Source: Pseudolysinimonas_A sp041984585
Lineage (GTDB): Bacteria > Actinomycetota > Actinomycetes > Actinomycetales > Microbacteriaceae
NCBI GenBank assembly: GCA_041984585.1
Contig: JBHIXX010000010.1
Location: forward strand, 1 to 64,000
DNA length: 64,000 nt
Direction of reading: 5' to 3'
Below the pieces are notes generated by a model that was not told the DNA's origin, made no database searches, and saw only the letters and a program-made list of their open reading frames with translations. This document shows, piece after piece, positions 42,632 through 52,486 of the stretch (position 1 is its first letter; each line of letters begins with the position of its first letter). Both the position numbers and the translations under genes were made by a program.

Positions 42632-44053
42632 ATGCCGAACCTGTCCGCCCGCGCACTGGCCGCGTCGATCGCCGGGTGGCGCGACGTTCCCTCCGGACCC
42701 GCCTACCTCGCGCTCGCCGACCGCATCCGCCTGCTCGTGCTCGACGGCCGCATCCCGCTCGGCACGCGGCTGCCCGCCGAGCGGGAACTCGCCGCCCAGC
42801 TCGGGCTGAGCCGCACCACCGTGTCGAGCGCGTACGCCGACCTGCGCGACACCGGCTACGTCGACAGCATCCGCGGATCGGGGAGCGTCACCCGGATGCC
42901 GTCCGGCGCCCCCGTCGTCCCGGATGCCGCCGAGGCGGGGCTGCTCGACTTCAGCAAGGCGGTGCTGCCGGCGATCCCCGCGGTCGCGGGCGCCGCGGAG
43001 CGGGCGGCGGCGCTGCTGCCCTCGTTCCTCGGCGAGGACGGCTTCGAGCCGCTCGGCCTGCGCGTCGTGCGGCAGGCGATCGCCGACCGCTACACCGCGC
43101 GCGGGCTGCCGACCGACCCCGACGAGATCCTCGTCACCGTCGGCGCGCTCCACGCGCTCGCCCTGATCGCCCGCACCACCATGTCGCGCGGCGACCGGGT
43201 CCTCGTCGAGACTCCCAGCTACCCGCACGCCGTCGACGCGCTGCGCGGCGCCGGCGGACGCCTCGTGTCGGTGCCGGTGTCGGGCGACAGCGGCTGGGAC
43301 ATGTCGGTGCTCGAGCAGGTGTTCCCGCGCACCAGCCCCGTGCTCGCCTACCTGATGCTCGACAACCACAACCCGACGGGCGTCTCGATGCCGCTCGACC
43401 AGCGCGAGCGGCTCGCCGAGCTGGCCGCGGCGCAGGGCACGACGCTGATCGTCGACGAGACCATCGGCGGACTCGAGCTCGACGGGCAGAGCCCGCTGCC
43501 ACCCTTCGCCACGCTCGGCCGGGCCGTGCTGCTCGGCTCGCTCGGCAAGTCGGTGTGGGGCGGGCTGCGCATCGGCTGGATGCGGGCCGACCGCGAGCTG
43601 GCGCAGCGGGCGGCGCGGGTGCGCTTCTCGGGCGACCTCGGCACGCCGATCCTCGACCAGCTGGTGCTGCTCGAACTGCTGCCCCAGCTCGACCGCATCC
43701 TCGTCGACCGGCAGGACTACCTGCGGGCCAGCCGCGACCACCTGCGTGCGCGACTCGCCGAGCGCCTGCCCGACTGGCACGTTCCGCACACGCCCGGGGG
43801 CATCGCCGCGTGGATCAACCTCGGGCTGCCGGCGTCGTCGCAGCTCGCGCTCGCGGCCCGCGCGGAGGGTCTCGTCGTCGCGGCCGGACCGCGCTTCGGG
43901 TTCGACGGGGTGTTCGAGCGGTTCGTCCGCATCCCGTTCACCTACCCGCCCGACGTCATCGACCGCGGGGTCGACGCGCTCGCCGCGGCGTGGGGTCGGG
44001 TCACCCGCGGCGGCGCGATCCCCGCCGACGCCGACCTCGCGCACGTCGTCTGA
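42632..44053 (+). CDS. MocR/GntR-type regulator with aminotransferase domain (YczR-like)
   Basis: 473 aa. An N-terminal GntR winged helix (~25-90: LADRIRLLVLDGRIPLGTRL, LGLSRTTVSSAYADL) is linked to a fold-type-I PLP domain with NHNPTGVSMP and the PLP-binding Lys in GSLGKSVWGGLRIGW. PLP or an amino acid would be the effector. TACAGT (42620-42625) ends 6 nt before the ATG. Divergent from the YczE-like gene, which it probably controls. Confidence 0.9.
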   Translation: MPNLSARALAASIAGWRDVPSGPAYLALADRIRLLVLDGRIPLGTRLPAERELAAQLGLSRTTVSSAYADLRDTGYVDSIRGSGSVTRMPSGAPVVPDAAEAGLLDFSKAVLPAIPAVAGAAERAAALLPSFLGEDGFEPLGLRVVRQAIADRYTARGLPTDPDEILVTVGALHALALIARTTMSRGDRVLVETPSYPHAVDALRGAGGRLVSVPVSGDSGWDMSVLEQVFPRTSPVLAYLMLDNHNPTGVSMPLDQRERLAELAAAQGTTLIVDETIGGLELDGQSPLPPFATLGRAVLLGSLGKSVWGGLRIGWMRADRELAQRAARVRFSGDLGTPILDQLVLLELLPQLDRILVDRQDYLRASRDHLRARLAERLPDWHVPHTPGGIAAWINLGLPASSQLALAARAEGLVVAAGPRFGFDGVFERFVRIPFTYPPDVIDRGVDALAAAWGRVTRGGAIPADADLAHVV

Positions 44054-44223
44054 CCCGACGGTGAGCACCCGCGCCGTCCGCCCCCGGGACGTCGCTCGGG
44101 GCCCCGGATTCATCCGAGGGGAGTAGGCCGCCCCCGGGCGGGTCTGGGCATACTGGCCGAGGCACGCCGACGTGTTCGTCCTGGCCGTCGCGTGCGGCAT
44201 CACAGCATCCGAGGAGATCTTCC

Positions 44224-47200
44224 GTGCACCTGCTTTCGGTGTTCAGCCTGCGCAACCGCGCGCTCATCGCCCTGCTCACGATCGTCATCGGGATCTTCGG
44301 CGGCATCGCGCTCACCAGCCAGAAGCTGGAGCTGTTCCCCGAGATCAGCCTCCCGCAGGTGAACGTCACGGCCACCTACCCGGGCGCGAGCCCCGCCGTC
44401 GTCGAGAACGACGTCGCCACGCCGATCGAGTCGGCGCTGCAGGGCATCGAGGGTCTCACCTCGACGTCGGCGACCTCGAGCTCCGGCCTGGCGCTCGTCG
44501 TCGCCGAGTTCGACTACGACTCCGACCTGGTGCGCGCGGAACAACGGGTGCAGCTCGCCATCAACCGCATCGCGGCGAGCCTGCCCGAGGGCGTCGAACC
44601 CCAGGTGTCGACCTTCTCGCTCGGCGACTTCCCCGTCATCCAGCTCGCCGTCACCAGCGATCTCGACCCCAACGCGCTCACCGCGCGGCTGGAATCGATC
44701 GCCGTGCCCGAGCTGCAGGCGATCGAGGGCGTGCGCGAGGCGTCGGTGAGCGGCGGATCGGGGCAGCGGGTCACCATCACCCCCGACCTCGACGCGCTCG
44801 AGGACTACCACCTGAGCAACCAGTCGATCGCCAACGCCCTGCAGTCCAACGGCGACCTGCTCGCCATCGGCGACATCACCGAGAACGGCGAGACGCTGAC
44901 GGTGCAGTCGGGCACGCGCATCACCGAGGTCGAGCAGATCGCGGAGCTGCCCGTGCTCGGCGGCTTCGAGACCGAGACCGTCGTCGGCCCGGGCGGGGTG
45001 CCGACGGTCGTTCAGGATCCGGTCGACCTCACCATCGCCGACATCGCCGAGGTCGAACTCGTCGCCAACCCGATCGACTCCATCTCGCGCGTCGACGGCG
45101 AGACCTCGCTCACCCTCGGCGTCACCAAGAAGTCGGATGCCAACACCGTCGACGTGTCGCACGCGGTGGAGGAGGCGCTCGACGAGATCGCCGACCAGGT
45201 CGGATCGAACACCGAGTTCACGGTCGTCTTCGACCAGGCGCCGTCGGTGGAGCGGTCGATCGACGCCCTCGTCGAGGAGGGGCTGCTCGGCCTCGTCTTC
45301 GCGGTGCTCGTCATCCTCGTGTTCCTGCTGTCGGTGCGCTCCACGCTGGTCACCGCGGTGTCGATCCCGGTCTCGGTGCTCATCACCTTCATCGGGATGT
45401 GGGCCACCGGCTACAGCCTCAACACCCTGACCCTCGGCGCGATCACCATCTCGATCGGTCGCGTCGTCGACGACTCGATCGTCGTCATCGAGAACATCAA
45501 GCGGCACCTCGCGCTCGGCGACGACAAGATGACGGCCATCAAGACCGGCGTGCGCGAGGTGGCCACCGCGGTCACTGCGTCGACCGTGGTCACCGTCGCG
45601 GTGTTCCTGCCGATCGCCCTGGTCGGCGACCTGACCGGCGAGCTGTTCCGACCGTTCGCGCTGACGGTGACGATCGCGCTGCTCGCGTCGCTCTTCGTGT
45701 CGCTGACGATCGTGCCGGTGCTCGCCTACTGGTTCCTCGGCAGCCCGAAGAAGCGCGCCGCGCAGCACGCCTCCGCCGAGGCTCCCGACGAGGCGCCGGC
45801 CACGACGCCCGCAGCCGAGGTCGCCCCCGCCGAGGCGGAGCACCGAGGTCAGCACGTCGCCGACGCGACCCACCCGGCGACGGCGGCCACGACCACCGAC
45901 GACGACGAGCTGCAGAACCCGTCGCGGATGCAGAAGGCGTACCTGCCGATCATCCGCTGGACGCTGCGGCATCCGGTGGTGACCCTGCTCGCCTCGCTGC
46001 TGCTGCTCGGCGGCACCCTCGCCACCGTGCCGATGCTGCAGACCAACTTCATCGGCGACGACGGCTCGAACACGATCACCGTCACTCAGAAGCTCGAGCA
46101 GGGCGCCGACCTGACCACGAAGGACGAGGCGGCCGCGGTCGTCGAGCGCGCGCTGCTCGACGTCCCGGGCGTCGAGACGGTGCAGCTCTCCATCGGCGGC
46201 GAGGAGGCGCAGCTGCGCGCGCTGTTCGGCACGGATGTCGACGCCACCTTCTCGATCACGACCGACCCCGACGGCGACCAGGAGCAGATCACCGCCGACG
46301 TGCGCGACGCGGTCGAGTCGCTCAGCGACGCCGGCGAGATCACCGTGGGCGGCGGGCAGTCGTCGTTCGCCTCGAGCGACATCGAGATCGTGATCAGCGC
46401 CGGCGACGACGACGCCCTCACCGCGGCGAGCGACGCGATCCTCGACGAGATGCGGTCGCTGGACGCCGTCGCCGAGGCGTCGAGCAACCTGGCGGCCAGC
46501 CAGCCGTACATCTCGATCGACGTCGACCGGGAGGCGGCCGCCGAGGAGGGCCTCACCGAGGTGACCGTCGGGCGCACCGTCGCCGACGCGATGCAGCCGG
46601 CCGCGTCGTCGTCGTTCGAGCTCGACGACACGAGCGTGTCGATCTACATCACCGACCCCGACAAGCCGCTCACCCTCGAGGAGCTGCGCGACTTCGAGCT
46701 GACCGCCTCCGACGGCGACGACGTGCGCCTCGGCGACATCGCCACCGTCGAGATCGTCGACGGACCGACGTCGATCACCACGGCGCGCGGCGTGCGCACC
46801 GCGACCGTGACGGTCACGCCGGCGAGCGCCGACCTGGGCGGGGCGGGCGCGGTGGTCACCGCCTCGCTCGAGCAGCTCGAGCTGCCGGATGGCGCCTCGG
46901 CGACCATCGGCGGGGCGCTCGCCGACCAGCAGACCGCGTTCCAGCAGCTCGGGCTGGCGCTGCTCGCCGCGATCCTGATCGTCTACACGATCATGGTGGC
47001 CACGTTCCGCAGCCTGCGGCAGCCGCTGCTGCTGCTCGTGTCGATCCCGTTCGCCGCGACCGGTGTGCTCGGGTTGCAGCTGATCAGCGGCATCCCGCTC
47101 GGCGCCGCGTCGATCATCGGCGCGCTGATGCTCGTCGGCATCGTGGTGACGAACGCGATCGTGCTCGTCGACCTGGTCAACCAGTACCGCGAGCGCGGCT

Positions 47201-47493
47201 ACCGGGTGAACGACGCGCTCGAGCACGGTGCCGCCCGGCGTCTGCGCCCCATCCTGATGACGGCCGCGGCGACGATCCTCGCGCTCACTCCGATGGCGCT
47301 CGGCATCACCGGCAGCGGCGGGGTGATCTCGCAGCCGCTCGCCATCGTGGTCATCGGCGGACTCATCTCGTCGACGGTGCTCACCCTGATCGTGCTGCCG
47401 ACGCTCTACTCGCTGGTCGAGGGCGCGTCCGAGCGGCGGGCCGACAAGCGGGCCCGCAAGGAGGCCGAGCGCGAGCCGGCGACCGCGTCCTGA
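44224..47493 (+). CDS. HAE1-type RND efflux permease (AcrB/SwrC-like)
   Basis: 1089 aa, full length, with twelve membrane helices and two large extracytoplasmic loops. Helix 1 is at ~13-31. The proton-relay stretch GRVVDDSIVVIENIKR in helix 4 has the paired Asp; the pseudo-symmetric ALMLVGIVVTNAIVLVDLVNQ is near the end. A ~45-residue cytosolic Glu/Ala/Thr-rich insert joins the halves. No adaptor or outer-membrane partner gene is present, as in Gram-positive SwrC. The GTG follows GAGGAG. Confidence 0.92.
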   Translation: MHLLSVFSLRNRALIALLTIVIGIFGGIALTSQKLELFPEISLPQVNVTATYPGASPAVVENDVATPIESALQGIEGLTSTSATSSSGLALVVAEFDYDSDLVRAEQRVQLAINRIAASLPEGVEPQVSTFSLGDFPVIQLAVTSDLDPNALTARLESIAVPELQAIEGVREASVSGGSGQRVTITPDLDALEDYHLSNQSIANALQSNGDLLAIGDITENGETLTVQSGTRITEVEQIAELPVLGGFETETVVGPGGVPTVVQDPVDLTIADIAEVELVANPIDSISRVDGETSLTLGVTKKSDANTVDVSHAVEEALDEIADQVGSNTEFTVVFDQAPSVERSIDALVEEGLLGLVFAVLVILVFLLSVRSTLVTAVSIPVSVLITFIGMWATGYSLNTLTLGAITISIGRVVDDSIVVIENIKRHLALGDDKMTAIKTGVREVATAVTASTVVTVAVFLPIALVGDLTGELFRPFALTVTIALLASLFVSLTIVPVLAYWFLGSPKKRAAQHASAEAPDEAPATTPAAEVAPAEAEHRGQHVADATHPATAATTTDDDELQNPSRMQKAYLPIIRWTLRHPVVTLLASLLLLGGTLATVPMLQTNFIGDDGSNTITVTQKLEQGADLTTKDEAAAVVERALLDVPGVETVQLSIGGEEAQLRALFGTDVDATFSITTDPDGDQEQITADVRDAVESLSDAGEITVGGGQSSFASSDIEIVISAGDDDALTAASDAILDEMRSLDAVAEASSNLAASQPYISIDVDREAAAEEGLTEVTVGRTVADAMQPAASSSFELDDTSVSIYITDPDKPLTLEELRDFELTASDGDDVRLGDIATVEIVDGPTSITTARGVRTATVTVTPASADLGGAGAVVTASLEQLELPDGASATIGGALADQQTAFQQLGLALLAAILIVYTIMVATFRSLRQPLLLLVSIPFAATGVLGLQLISGIPLGAASIIGALMLVGIVVTNAIVLVDLVNQYRERGYRVNDALEHGAARRLRPILMTAAATILALTPMALGITGSGGVISQPLAIVVIGGLISSTVLTLIVLPTLYSLVEGASERRADKRARKEAEREPATAS

Positions 47494-47495
47494 CT

Positions 47496-47531
47496 CCGGG
47501 TGGCCGCGCCCGCCCCGGCGCGGCCACCCGG
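47496..47531 (+). terminator. 14-bp stem terminator after the RND gene
   Basis: CCGGGTGGCCGCGC (47496-47509) and GCGCGGCCACCCGG (47518-47531) pair perfectly around an 8-nt loop, starting 3 nt after the stop codon. There is no U-tract. Confidence 0.7.
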
Positions 47532-47761
47532 GCCCGCGGACGCCCCGATCTCGGCGGCCGGCGGCGGTTCGCGGCGGATTCGCAGCCGCGGCGGGCCGGC
47601 ATCCGGTACTGTCGTGCGGTCGGCTCTCGACGTGCGGGTGATTCCGCCCGCGTGACTTCATGTGTGTCGGAGAGGCCGGATCGGCGGCGATGTAGCGCGC
47701 CGAGACATCCATCCACTCACGATCGAGACGCGTTGTCGCGCGTCGGAAGTCAGGTATCACC

Positions 47762-49696
47762 ATGTCCGGTTCCCGTTCGCCCAAGTCAGGCGGCAAGTCG
47801 CCCGCGAAGACCAAGCAGCGCTGGTCGGCCGAGAAGCGCGCCTCCCGCGGCCACGCCGCGGCGCGTCCGCGCGGCGAGGCGAGCCGCACCCAGCGCTCCC
47901 GTGAGGAGCAGGCCGGCGCGCGTCGCGATCGCGTCGAGCGTGGCCAGGAGTCGCGTCCGTCGTGGGAGCCCCGCGGCTCCCGGGGGTCGACCGCGTCGCG
48001 CGGTCACGGCGCCGGGCGCTCGGACGACCGGGGCCGGTTCGACGACCGCCCGCGTCGGGACGACCGCGGGTTCGGCGACGACCGCCCGCGTCGCGACGAG
48101 CGTTCGGGGCGCGATGAGCGCGGCGGCGAGCGGCGCTCGTTCCGCGAGGAGCGTCCGGTCCGCGACGACCGCCCCCGCCGTGACGATCGCGGCACCCGCG
48201 AGGATCGCGACTCCCGTCCGCGTCGTGAGGACCGCGGGTTCGGTGGCGACCGCCGTGACGACCGTGCCCGTCGGGACGACCGTCCGGTCCGCGAGGACCG
48301 TCCCCGCCGGGACGACCGCTGGTCGCGTGACGAGCGTCCCCGTCGCGAGGAGCGTTCGTTCCGTGATGACCGTCCCCGTCGCGACGACCGTCCGTTCCGT
48401 GATGACCGGCCCCGTCGCGACGACCGCCGCGACGACCGTGCCACCGCGCCCCGTGCGGCTGTCGAGGATGTCGTGCTCGACCGGCTCGAGGCGCGCGCCG
48501 TCGACGCCGAGGTCGCCGAGGGACTGACCTTCGAGTCGCTCGGCCTCGGCCGCAACATCGTGCGCACCCTCGCCGATCTGGGCGCCGAGACCCCGTTCCC
48601 CATCCAGGCGGGCACCATCCCCGACGTGCTCGCCGGCAGCGACGTGCTCGCGCGCGGCCGCACCGGCTCGGGCAAGACCATCGCCTTCGGGGCCCCGCTC
48701 GTCGAGCTCGTGCTGCGCCTGAACGCCGAGGGCGTGCGTCGCAAGCCGGGCCGTGCGCCGCGGGCTCTCATCCTGGCCCCGACCCGCGAGCTGGCGCTGC
48801 AGATCGACCGCACCGTGCAGCCGATCGCGCGCAGCGTCGGCCTCTTCACCACCCAGATCTACGGCGGCGTCCCGTACCACCGGCAGACGGGTGCCCTGCA
48901 GCGCGGCGTCGACATCGTCATCGGCACTCCGGGCCGCGTGCAGGACCTGTCGGCCTCCGGCCGCCTCGACATGTCGGATGTCGTGGTCAGCGTGCTCGAC
49001 GAGGCCGACCACATGTGCGAGCTCGGCTTCCTCGAGCCGGTGCAGGAGATCCTGCGCCGCACCGCGCCCGAGGGGCAGCGCCTGCTGTTCTCGGCGACCC
49101 TCGACGCGGCGGTGACGTCGCTCGCCGCCGAGTTCCTGCGCGAGCCGAGCGTCGTCGAGGTGGCGGGCGAGGACGACTCGAGCGGCACGATCGAGCACCG
49201 CGTGCTCGTGCTCGACCAGCGCGACAAGCTGGCCGTGCTCGCCGAACTCGCCGACGGCCCGGGACGGAAGCTCGTCTTCGCCCGCACCCGCTCGTTCGCC
49301 GAGCAGCTGTCGGAGGACCTGACCGATCAGGGCATCCCGGCCGCCGCGATCCACGGCGACCTCACGCAGGCCCGCCGCGAGCGCGCGCTGCAGCGGTTCA
49401 CCGACGGTCGCGTCGGCGTGCTGGTGGCGACGGATGTCGCCGCCCGCGGCATCCACGTCGACGAGGTCGACCTGGTGATCCAGGCCGACGCGCCCGACGA
49501 GTACAAGGCCTACCTGCACCGCGCCGGCCGCACCGGCCGCGCCGGTCGCGCCGGCACCGTCGTGACGCTCGTGCCGTTCCGGCGCCGTCGTCGCACCGAG
49601 GAGCTGCTCGACCGGGCCGGCGTCAGCGCGGAGTGGACGCAGGTGCGTCCGGGTGACGGAGCGATCGCCGAGCTCGCGGGAGCCGCCTCCGCGTAA
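47762..49696 (+). CDS. DEAD-box RNA helicase with Arg/Asp-rich N-terminal domain
   Basis: 644 aa. Residues 1-85 are basic; ~85-235 are made of repeated D-R-P-R-R-D-D-R units. The helicase core follows: FPIQAG (Q motif), RGRTGSGKT (~298-306), PTREL, TPGR, the DEAD box (~413), FSAT, and HRAGRTGRAG near the end. It unwinds structured RNA, likely in ribosome assembly or cold adaptation. RD/RGG-type repeats bind RNA and can condense. The 230 bp between the upstream terminator and the ATG could be a long 5' leader. Confidence 0.93.
   Translation: MSGSRSPKSGGKSPAKTKQRWSAEKRASRGHAAARPRGEASRTQRSREEQAGARRDRVERGQESRPSWEPRGSRGSTASRGHGAGRSDDRGRFDDRPRRDDRGFGDDRPRRDERSGRDERGGERRSFREERPVRDDRPRRDDRGTREDRDSRPRREDRGFGGDRRDDRARRDDRPVREDRPRRDDRWSRDERPRREERSFRDDRPRRDDRPFRDDRPRRDDRRDDRATAPRAAVEDVVLDRLEARAVDAEVAEGLTFESLGLGRNIVRTLADLGAETPFPIQAGTIPDVLAGSDVLARGRTGSGKTIAFGAPLVELVLRLNAEGVRRKPGRAPRALILAPTRELALQIDRTVQPIARSVGLFTTQIYGGVPYHRQTGALQRGVDIVIGTPGRVQDLSASGRLDMSDVVVSVLDEADHMCELGFLEPVQEILRRTAPEGQRLLFSATLDAAVTSLAAEFLREPSVVEVAGEDDSSGTIEHRVLVLDQRDKLAVLAELADGPGRKLVFARTRSFAEQLSEDLTDQGIPAAAIHGDLTQARRERALQRFTDGRVGVLVATDVAARGIHVDEVDLVIQADAPDEYKAYLHRAGRTGRAGRAGTVVTLVPFRRRRRTEELLDRAGVSAEWTQVRPGDGAIAELAGAASA
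48160..48437 (+). repeat. coding repeats for DDRPRRDDR units
   Basis: Short imperfect direct repeats of the type CCCCGTCGCGACGACCG and its variants, irregular in spacing, giving alternating Arg-Arg and Asp-Asp pairs. They are in frame with the helicase and lie in its N-terminal tail. Confidence 0.75.
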
Positions 49697-49776
49697 CCCC
49701 CGAAGCCGGTTCCCGCTCCGTCGGTCGCGATCGACCGGAGCTGGGCCCGCTCGGGCGACGCGCGTCGTCGCGCGGC

Positions 49777-50640
49777 TCAGGCCGCGACGGCGAGCAGCGC
49801 CGCGGAGACGAGCGCCAACCCGATCCCGACCCATTGCACGGGCGCGATCCGCTCGCGCAGGAAGATCGCGGCGAGGGCGATCGTGCCCGCCGGGTAGAGC
49901 GCGGCGAGCACCGATCCGACGATCAGGTCGCCGACGCGCAGCGCGACGAGGATGAGCACGTTGGCGAGCGCATCGGCCACGCCGCAGGCGATCGCGAGCG
50001 GCAGCGCCGACCGCCATCCGGGCGACGCCGCACGTCCGCGCGTGCGGGCCGCGATCACGAGTCCGGTGACCACGAGCGCGAGCAGCACGGTGGCGACCAC
50101 CCGGTTGGCGAGAACCGGCACCATCCCCGAGTCGTCGGGCGCGCGGTCGATGAGGATGAAGAACGCGCCGATCAGCGTGCCCGAGATCACCGCGTAGACG
50201 AGCCCGCGCAGCGAGGGGCGCACCGCCCCCTTCTCGGGCACGAAGCCGACGAGCACGATCGCGACGAGCACGCCGCCGAGCGCCACGTAGCCGAGGGGTC
50301 CGACCCGCTCGCCGCCGAGCAGACCCCAGGTCATCGGCACGATCGCCGAGAGCACCGCGGTGAGCGGCGACAGGATGCTCATCGGCCCGATCGCGAGGGC
50401 GGCGTAGAGGAACAGGATGGCGACCGACCCCGTCATCCCCGACAGCCCGCCCCAGAGCAGGGCCTCGGCCGACCAGCGGGCCGGGACGAGCAGCGCGAAC
50501 GGCACGAGAACGATCCCGCCGACGGTGGCCGCGATGGCGGTGACGACGATCGGCCGGGTGCGCTTCGCGGCGAGTCCGCCCAAGAAGTCGGCCGTGCCGT
50601 AGGTGAACGCGCTCGCCAGACCGACCAGAACCGCGAGCAC
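49777..50640 (-). CDS. EamA/DMT-family transporter
   Basis: 287 aa with ten membrane helices in two repeated EamA halves: SAFTYGTADFLGG at the start, ERVGPLGYVALGGVLVAIVL at the end of half one, and LRERIAPVQWVGIGLALVSA at the end of half two. Metabolite or drug exporter of unknown substrate. The GTG follows TAGCCT (AGGCTA at 50647-50652) by 6 nt. Confidence 0.9.
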   Translation of the reverse strand: MLAVLVGLASAFTYGTADFLGGLAAKRTRPIVVTAIAATVGGIVLVPFALLVPARWSAEALLWGGLSGMTGSVAILFLYAALAIGPMSILSPLTAVLSAIVPMTWGLLGGERVGPLGYVALGGVLVAIVLVGFVPEKGAVRPSLRGLVYAVISGTLIGAFFILIDRAPDDSGMVPVLANRVVATVLLALVVTGLVIAARTRGRAASPGWRSALPLAIACGVADALANVLILVALRVGDLIVGSVLAALYPAGTIALAAIFLRERIAPVQWVGIGLALVSAALLAVAA

Positions 50641-50753
50641 GGGTCCAGGCTACCGGCGGGGGACGCTCCCGGTCGCGCGTCCGCCAGCAGGGGCATCGGC
50701 GCCCCGGCCACCCGGCGCTCGCGTCGCCCGCGCCCGCTCGCGATACTGAGGAC

Positions 50754-51626
50754 ATGTCGAATCGGGTCGCGGCTGTCGGAATCGCGGTGGCGCTGGTTCT
50801 CGGGGGATGCGCGGTCATCCCCGGCGCCCCGTCCCCGTCGCCTTCTCCTGCCGCGTGGATGGTCGAGCGCGTCGCGGTCCTCGACGGCGTGGTCGCTGCC
50901 GACGCGTCCTCGGGCGATGCCTTCCTCACAGTGAGGATCGCGCGCGACGCCGACGACCCCACGGTTCTCGCGACGGCACGCGATGTCGCGGAGCTCGCCG
51001 AGGAGGCGTCGTGGCCCGGAACGGTGACTCTCGCCCGCGTCACCACCGGACTCGATCCCGTAACCGACGTGACGCCGCTCCCGGCATGGAGCCACCAGGT
51101 CTACCCGGGAGACCGCGACGAGATCGCCGCGACGCTCACCCGACTGCTTGCCGTGGAGAAGCTGCCGGATGTCGCGAGCGTCGGCATCTCTCCAGAGGGG
51201 TGGCCGACGGTGCAACTCACGTCGCTCGAGACCTTCGCCGCGACCTTCCGCACCCTCAGCGCGCTGACCGGCTTCGAGGACGGGGCGAGCTACCACTACG
51301 CCGGGGAGGCGCCGCGGCTCGTCGTCGTGCACATCCCCGAGCGGATGTCTCTCGAGGCGGTCGAGGCAGTGATCCGGATCGCCGTAGAGAACCCGGAGTC
51401 GGAGGTCGAGCTGCAGTCGCTCACCTCGCCCGGCAACCGCTGGCCCCAGCTCTGGGTCGCGCACCTCACCGAGGAACAGCGGGCCCGGGTCGACGCGCAG
51501 CTGCGCGACCCCGCTCTCGCCGACGCCGACCCCGAGGGGTATCCGATCCCATTCCAGCTTTCGGTGATCGGCCCGAACGGCCCGGACCCGACCTGGGGCA
51601 CCTTCGGGGACGTGCCCGACACATAG
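50754..51626 (+). CDS. lipoprotein of unknown function, 290 aa
   Basis: A signal peptide with lipobox LGGC (Cys19) is followed by a short Ser/Pro-rich linker (SPSPSP) and an exported domain. No family was recognised; the domain has alternating strand-helix patterns (VASVGISPEGWPTVQLTSLE, LVVVHIPERMSLEAVEAVIR) and looks like a duplicated alpha/beta fold. GATACT (50742-50747) ends 6 nt before the ATG. It is at the border of the atypical region. Confidence 0.75.
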   Translation: MSNRVAAVGIAVALVLGGCAVIPGAPSPSPSPAAWMVERVAVLDGVVAADASSGDAFLTVRIARDADDPTVLATARDVAELAEEASWPGTVTLARVTTGLDPVTDVTPLPAWSHQVYPGDRDEIAATLTRLLAVEKLPDVASVGISPEGWPTVQLTSLETFAATFRTLSALTGFEDGASYHYAGEAPRLVVVHIPERMSLEAVEAVIRIAVENPESEVELQSLTSPGNRWPQLWVAHLTEEQRARVDAQLRDPALADADPEGYPIPFQLSVIGPNGPDPTWGTFGDVPDT

Positions 51627-51779
51627 GGGAATGCACCAGCCCAACCGTGGTCGGCCCGGAGGGTACGGGACCAAAGCGATACGGAGTCGGGCGGCCAGAA
51701 CGGGTGGTGTCGTTCGGCCAGACTTGGTGCCCCTGTAGATGGCTCGATCATCGCAACTCGCCGGCATTGGTCCCGGTGG

Positions 51780-52409
51780 TCATGGTGTCGCCACGCCTGA
51801 TCTCGATGTCCGCCCCCCCTCCGGCGTCCAGGAGTACGTGACATGGGCGCCGTCCGGCATGTTCCCCGACCCGCCGAGTCCGGAGGCGGCAAAATCCGTC
51901 AGCGAGCTGCGGGCCATCACGAGCGTGGACCTTTCCGGTGGGACATAGGCGAGGCAAATGACCGACTCACCGACGCCCTCGCCCTGAGATTCCTGCACCG
52001 CCAGTAGACCCCACAGTTGGTCCTCGCCGTCCTGCCACAGCAGTCGTGCATCCCCGACCGTCAGCCCGAGGTCCACGTCCAGCACGGTCGGCGGCGGGTC
52101 TCCCTCGGGTGGGGGCATCGTGAACAGCGCGAGGGCGGGAAGGGTCTCTCCGTCCCACCACGTCGACGGATACGGGGGACATGCTTGCTTGATGCTCTGC
52201 AACTCGGTCGAGCTGGGGGCCAGGCCCTCTGTGGCCTCGCCGAACGGGTCCCACGGCCCGCCCCCGTCCTCGGCGGTCGCATCGAAGCCGGCGACGAAGC
52301 GATCGAATCCGGGGGCGGCCGATACGTCGTAGCCCTCCTCCATCAGGCAAGGGCGAAGGAAGTCGCGGTAGTAGTCGTACAACTCCCCGTAGCGCAGCGC
52401 GACGACCAT
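51780..52409 (-). CDS. partner-domain protein 5 (N terminus probably lost)
   Basis: 209 aa. The C-terminal part (ICLAYVPPE, DFAASGLG, then YSWTPEG) lines up with partners 4 and 1 of this region, which read LCFLLTLDG...QFAAHGIG...IPDG. The N-terminal part (YDYYRDFLRPCLMEEGYDV) looks like the mature region of an exported protein, but there is no signal peptide: the frame is open for only ~20 codons before the ATG, without another start, and then meets a TGA. It may be a 5'-truncated pseudogene or carry an upstream frameshift. Confidence 0.5.
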   Translation of the reverse strand: MVVALRYGELYDYYRDFLRPCLMEEGYDVSAAPGFDRFVAGFDATAEDGGGPWDPFGEATEGLAPSSTELQSIKQACPPYPSTWWDGETLPALALFTMPPPEGDPPPTVLDVDLGLTVGDARLLWQDGEDQLWGLLAVQESQGEGVGESVICLAYVPPERSTLVMARSSLTDFAASGLGGSGNMPDGAHVTYSWTPEGGRTSRSGVATP

Positions 52410-52486
52410 CGGCAGGTCGTCCCCCGGGCGCGTTGGGTCGCCTTCGGCGCTTTCGGCCCGTCGCCGCCCTCAACGCCGACGAATCG

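Noticed and set aside
48160..48437. Direct repeats that could look like a CRISPR array
   Set aside because: Short, irregular repeats in frame with a helicase gene; no constant spacers and no cas genes.
44172..48527. Long plus-strand frame across the RND gene and into the helicase gene
   Set aside because: Out of frame with the clear RND and helicase motifs; low-complexity Arg/Ala composition.
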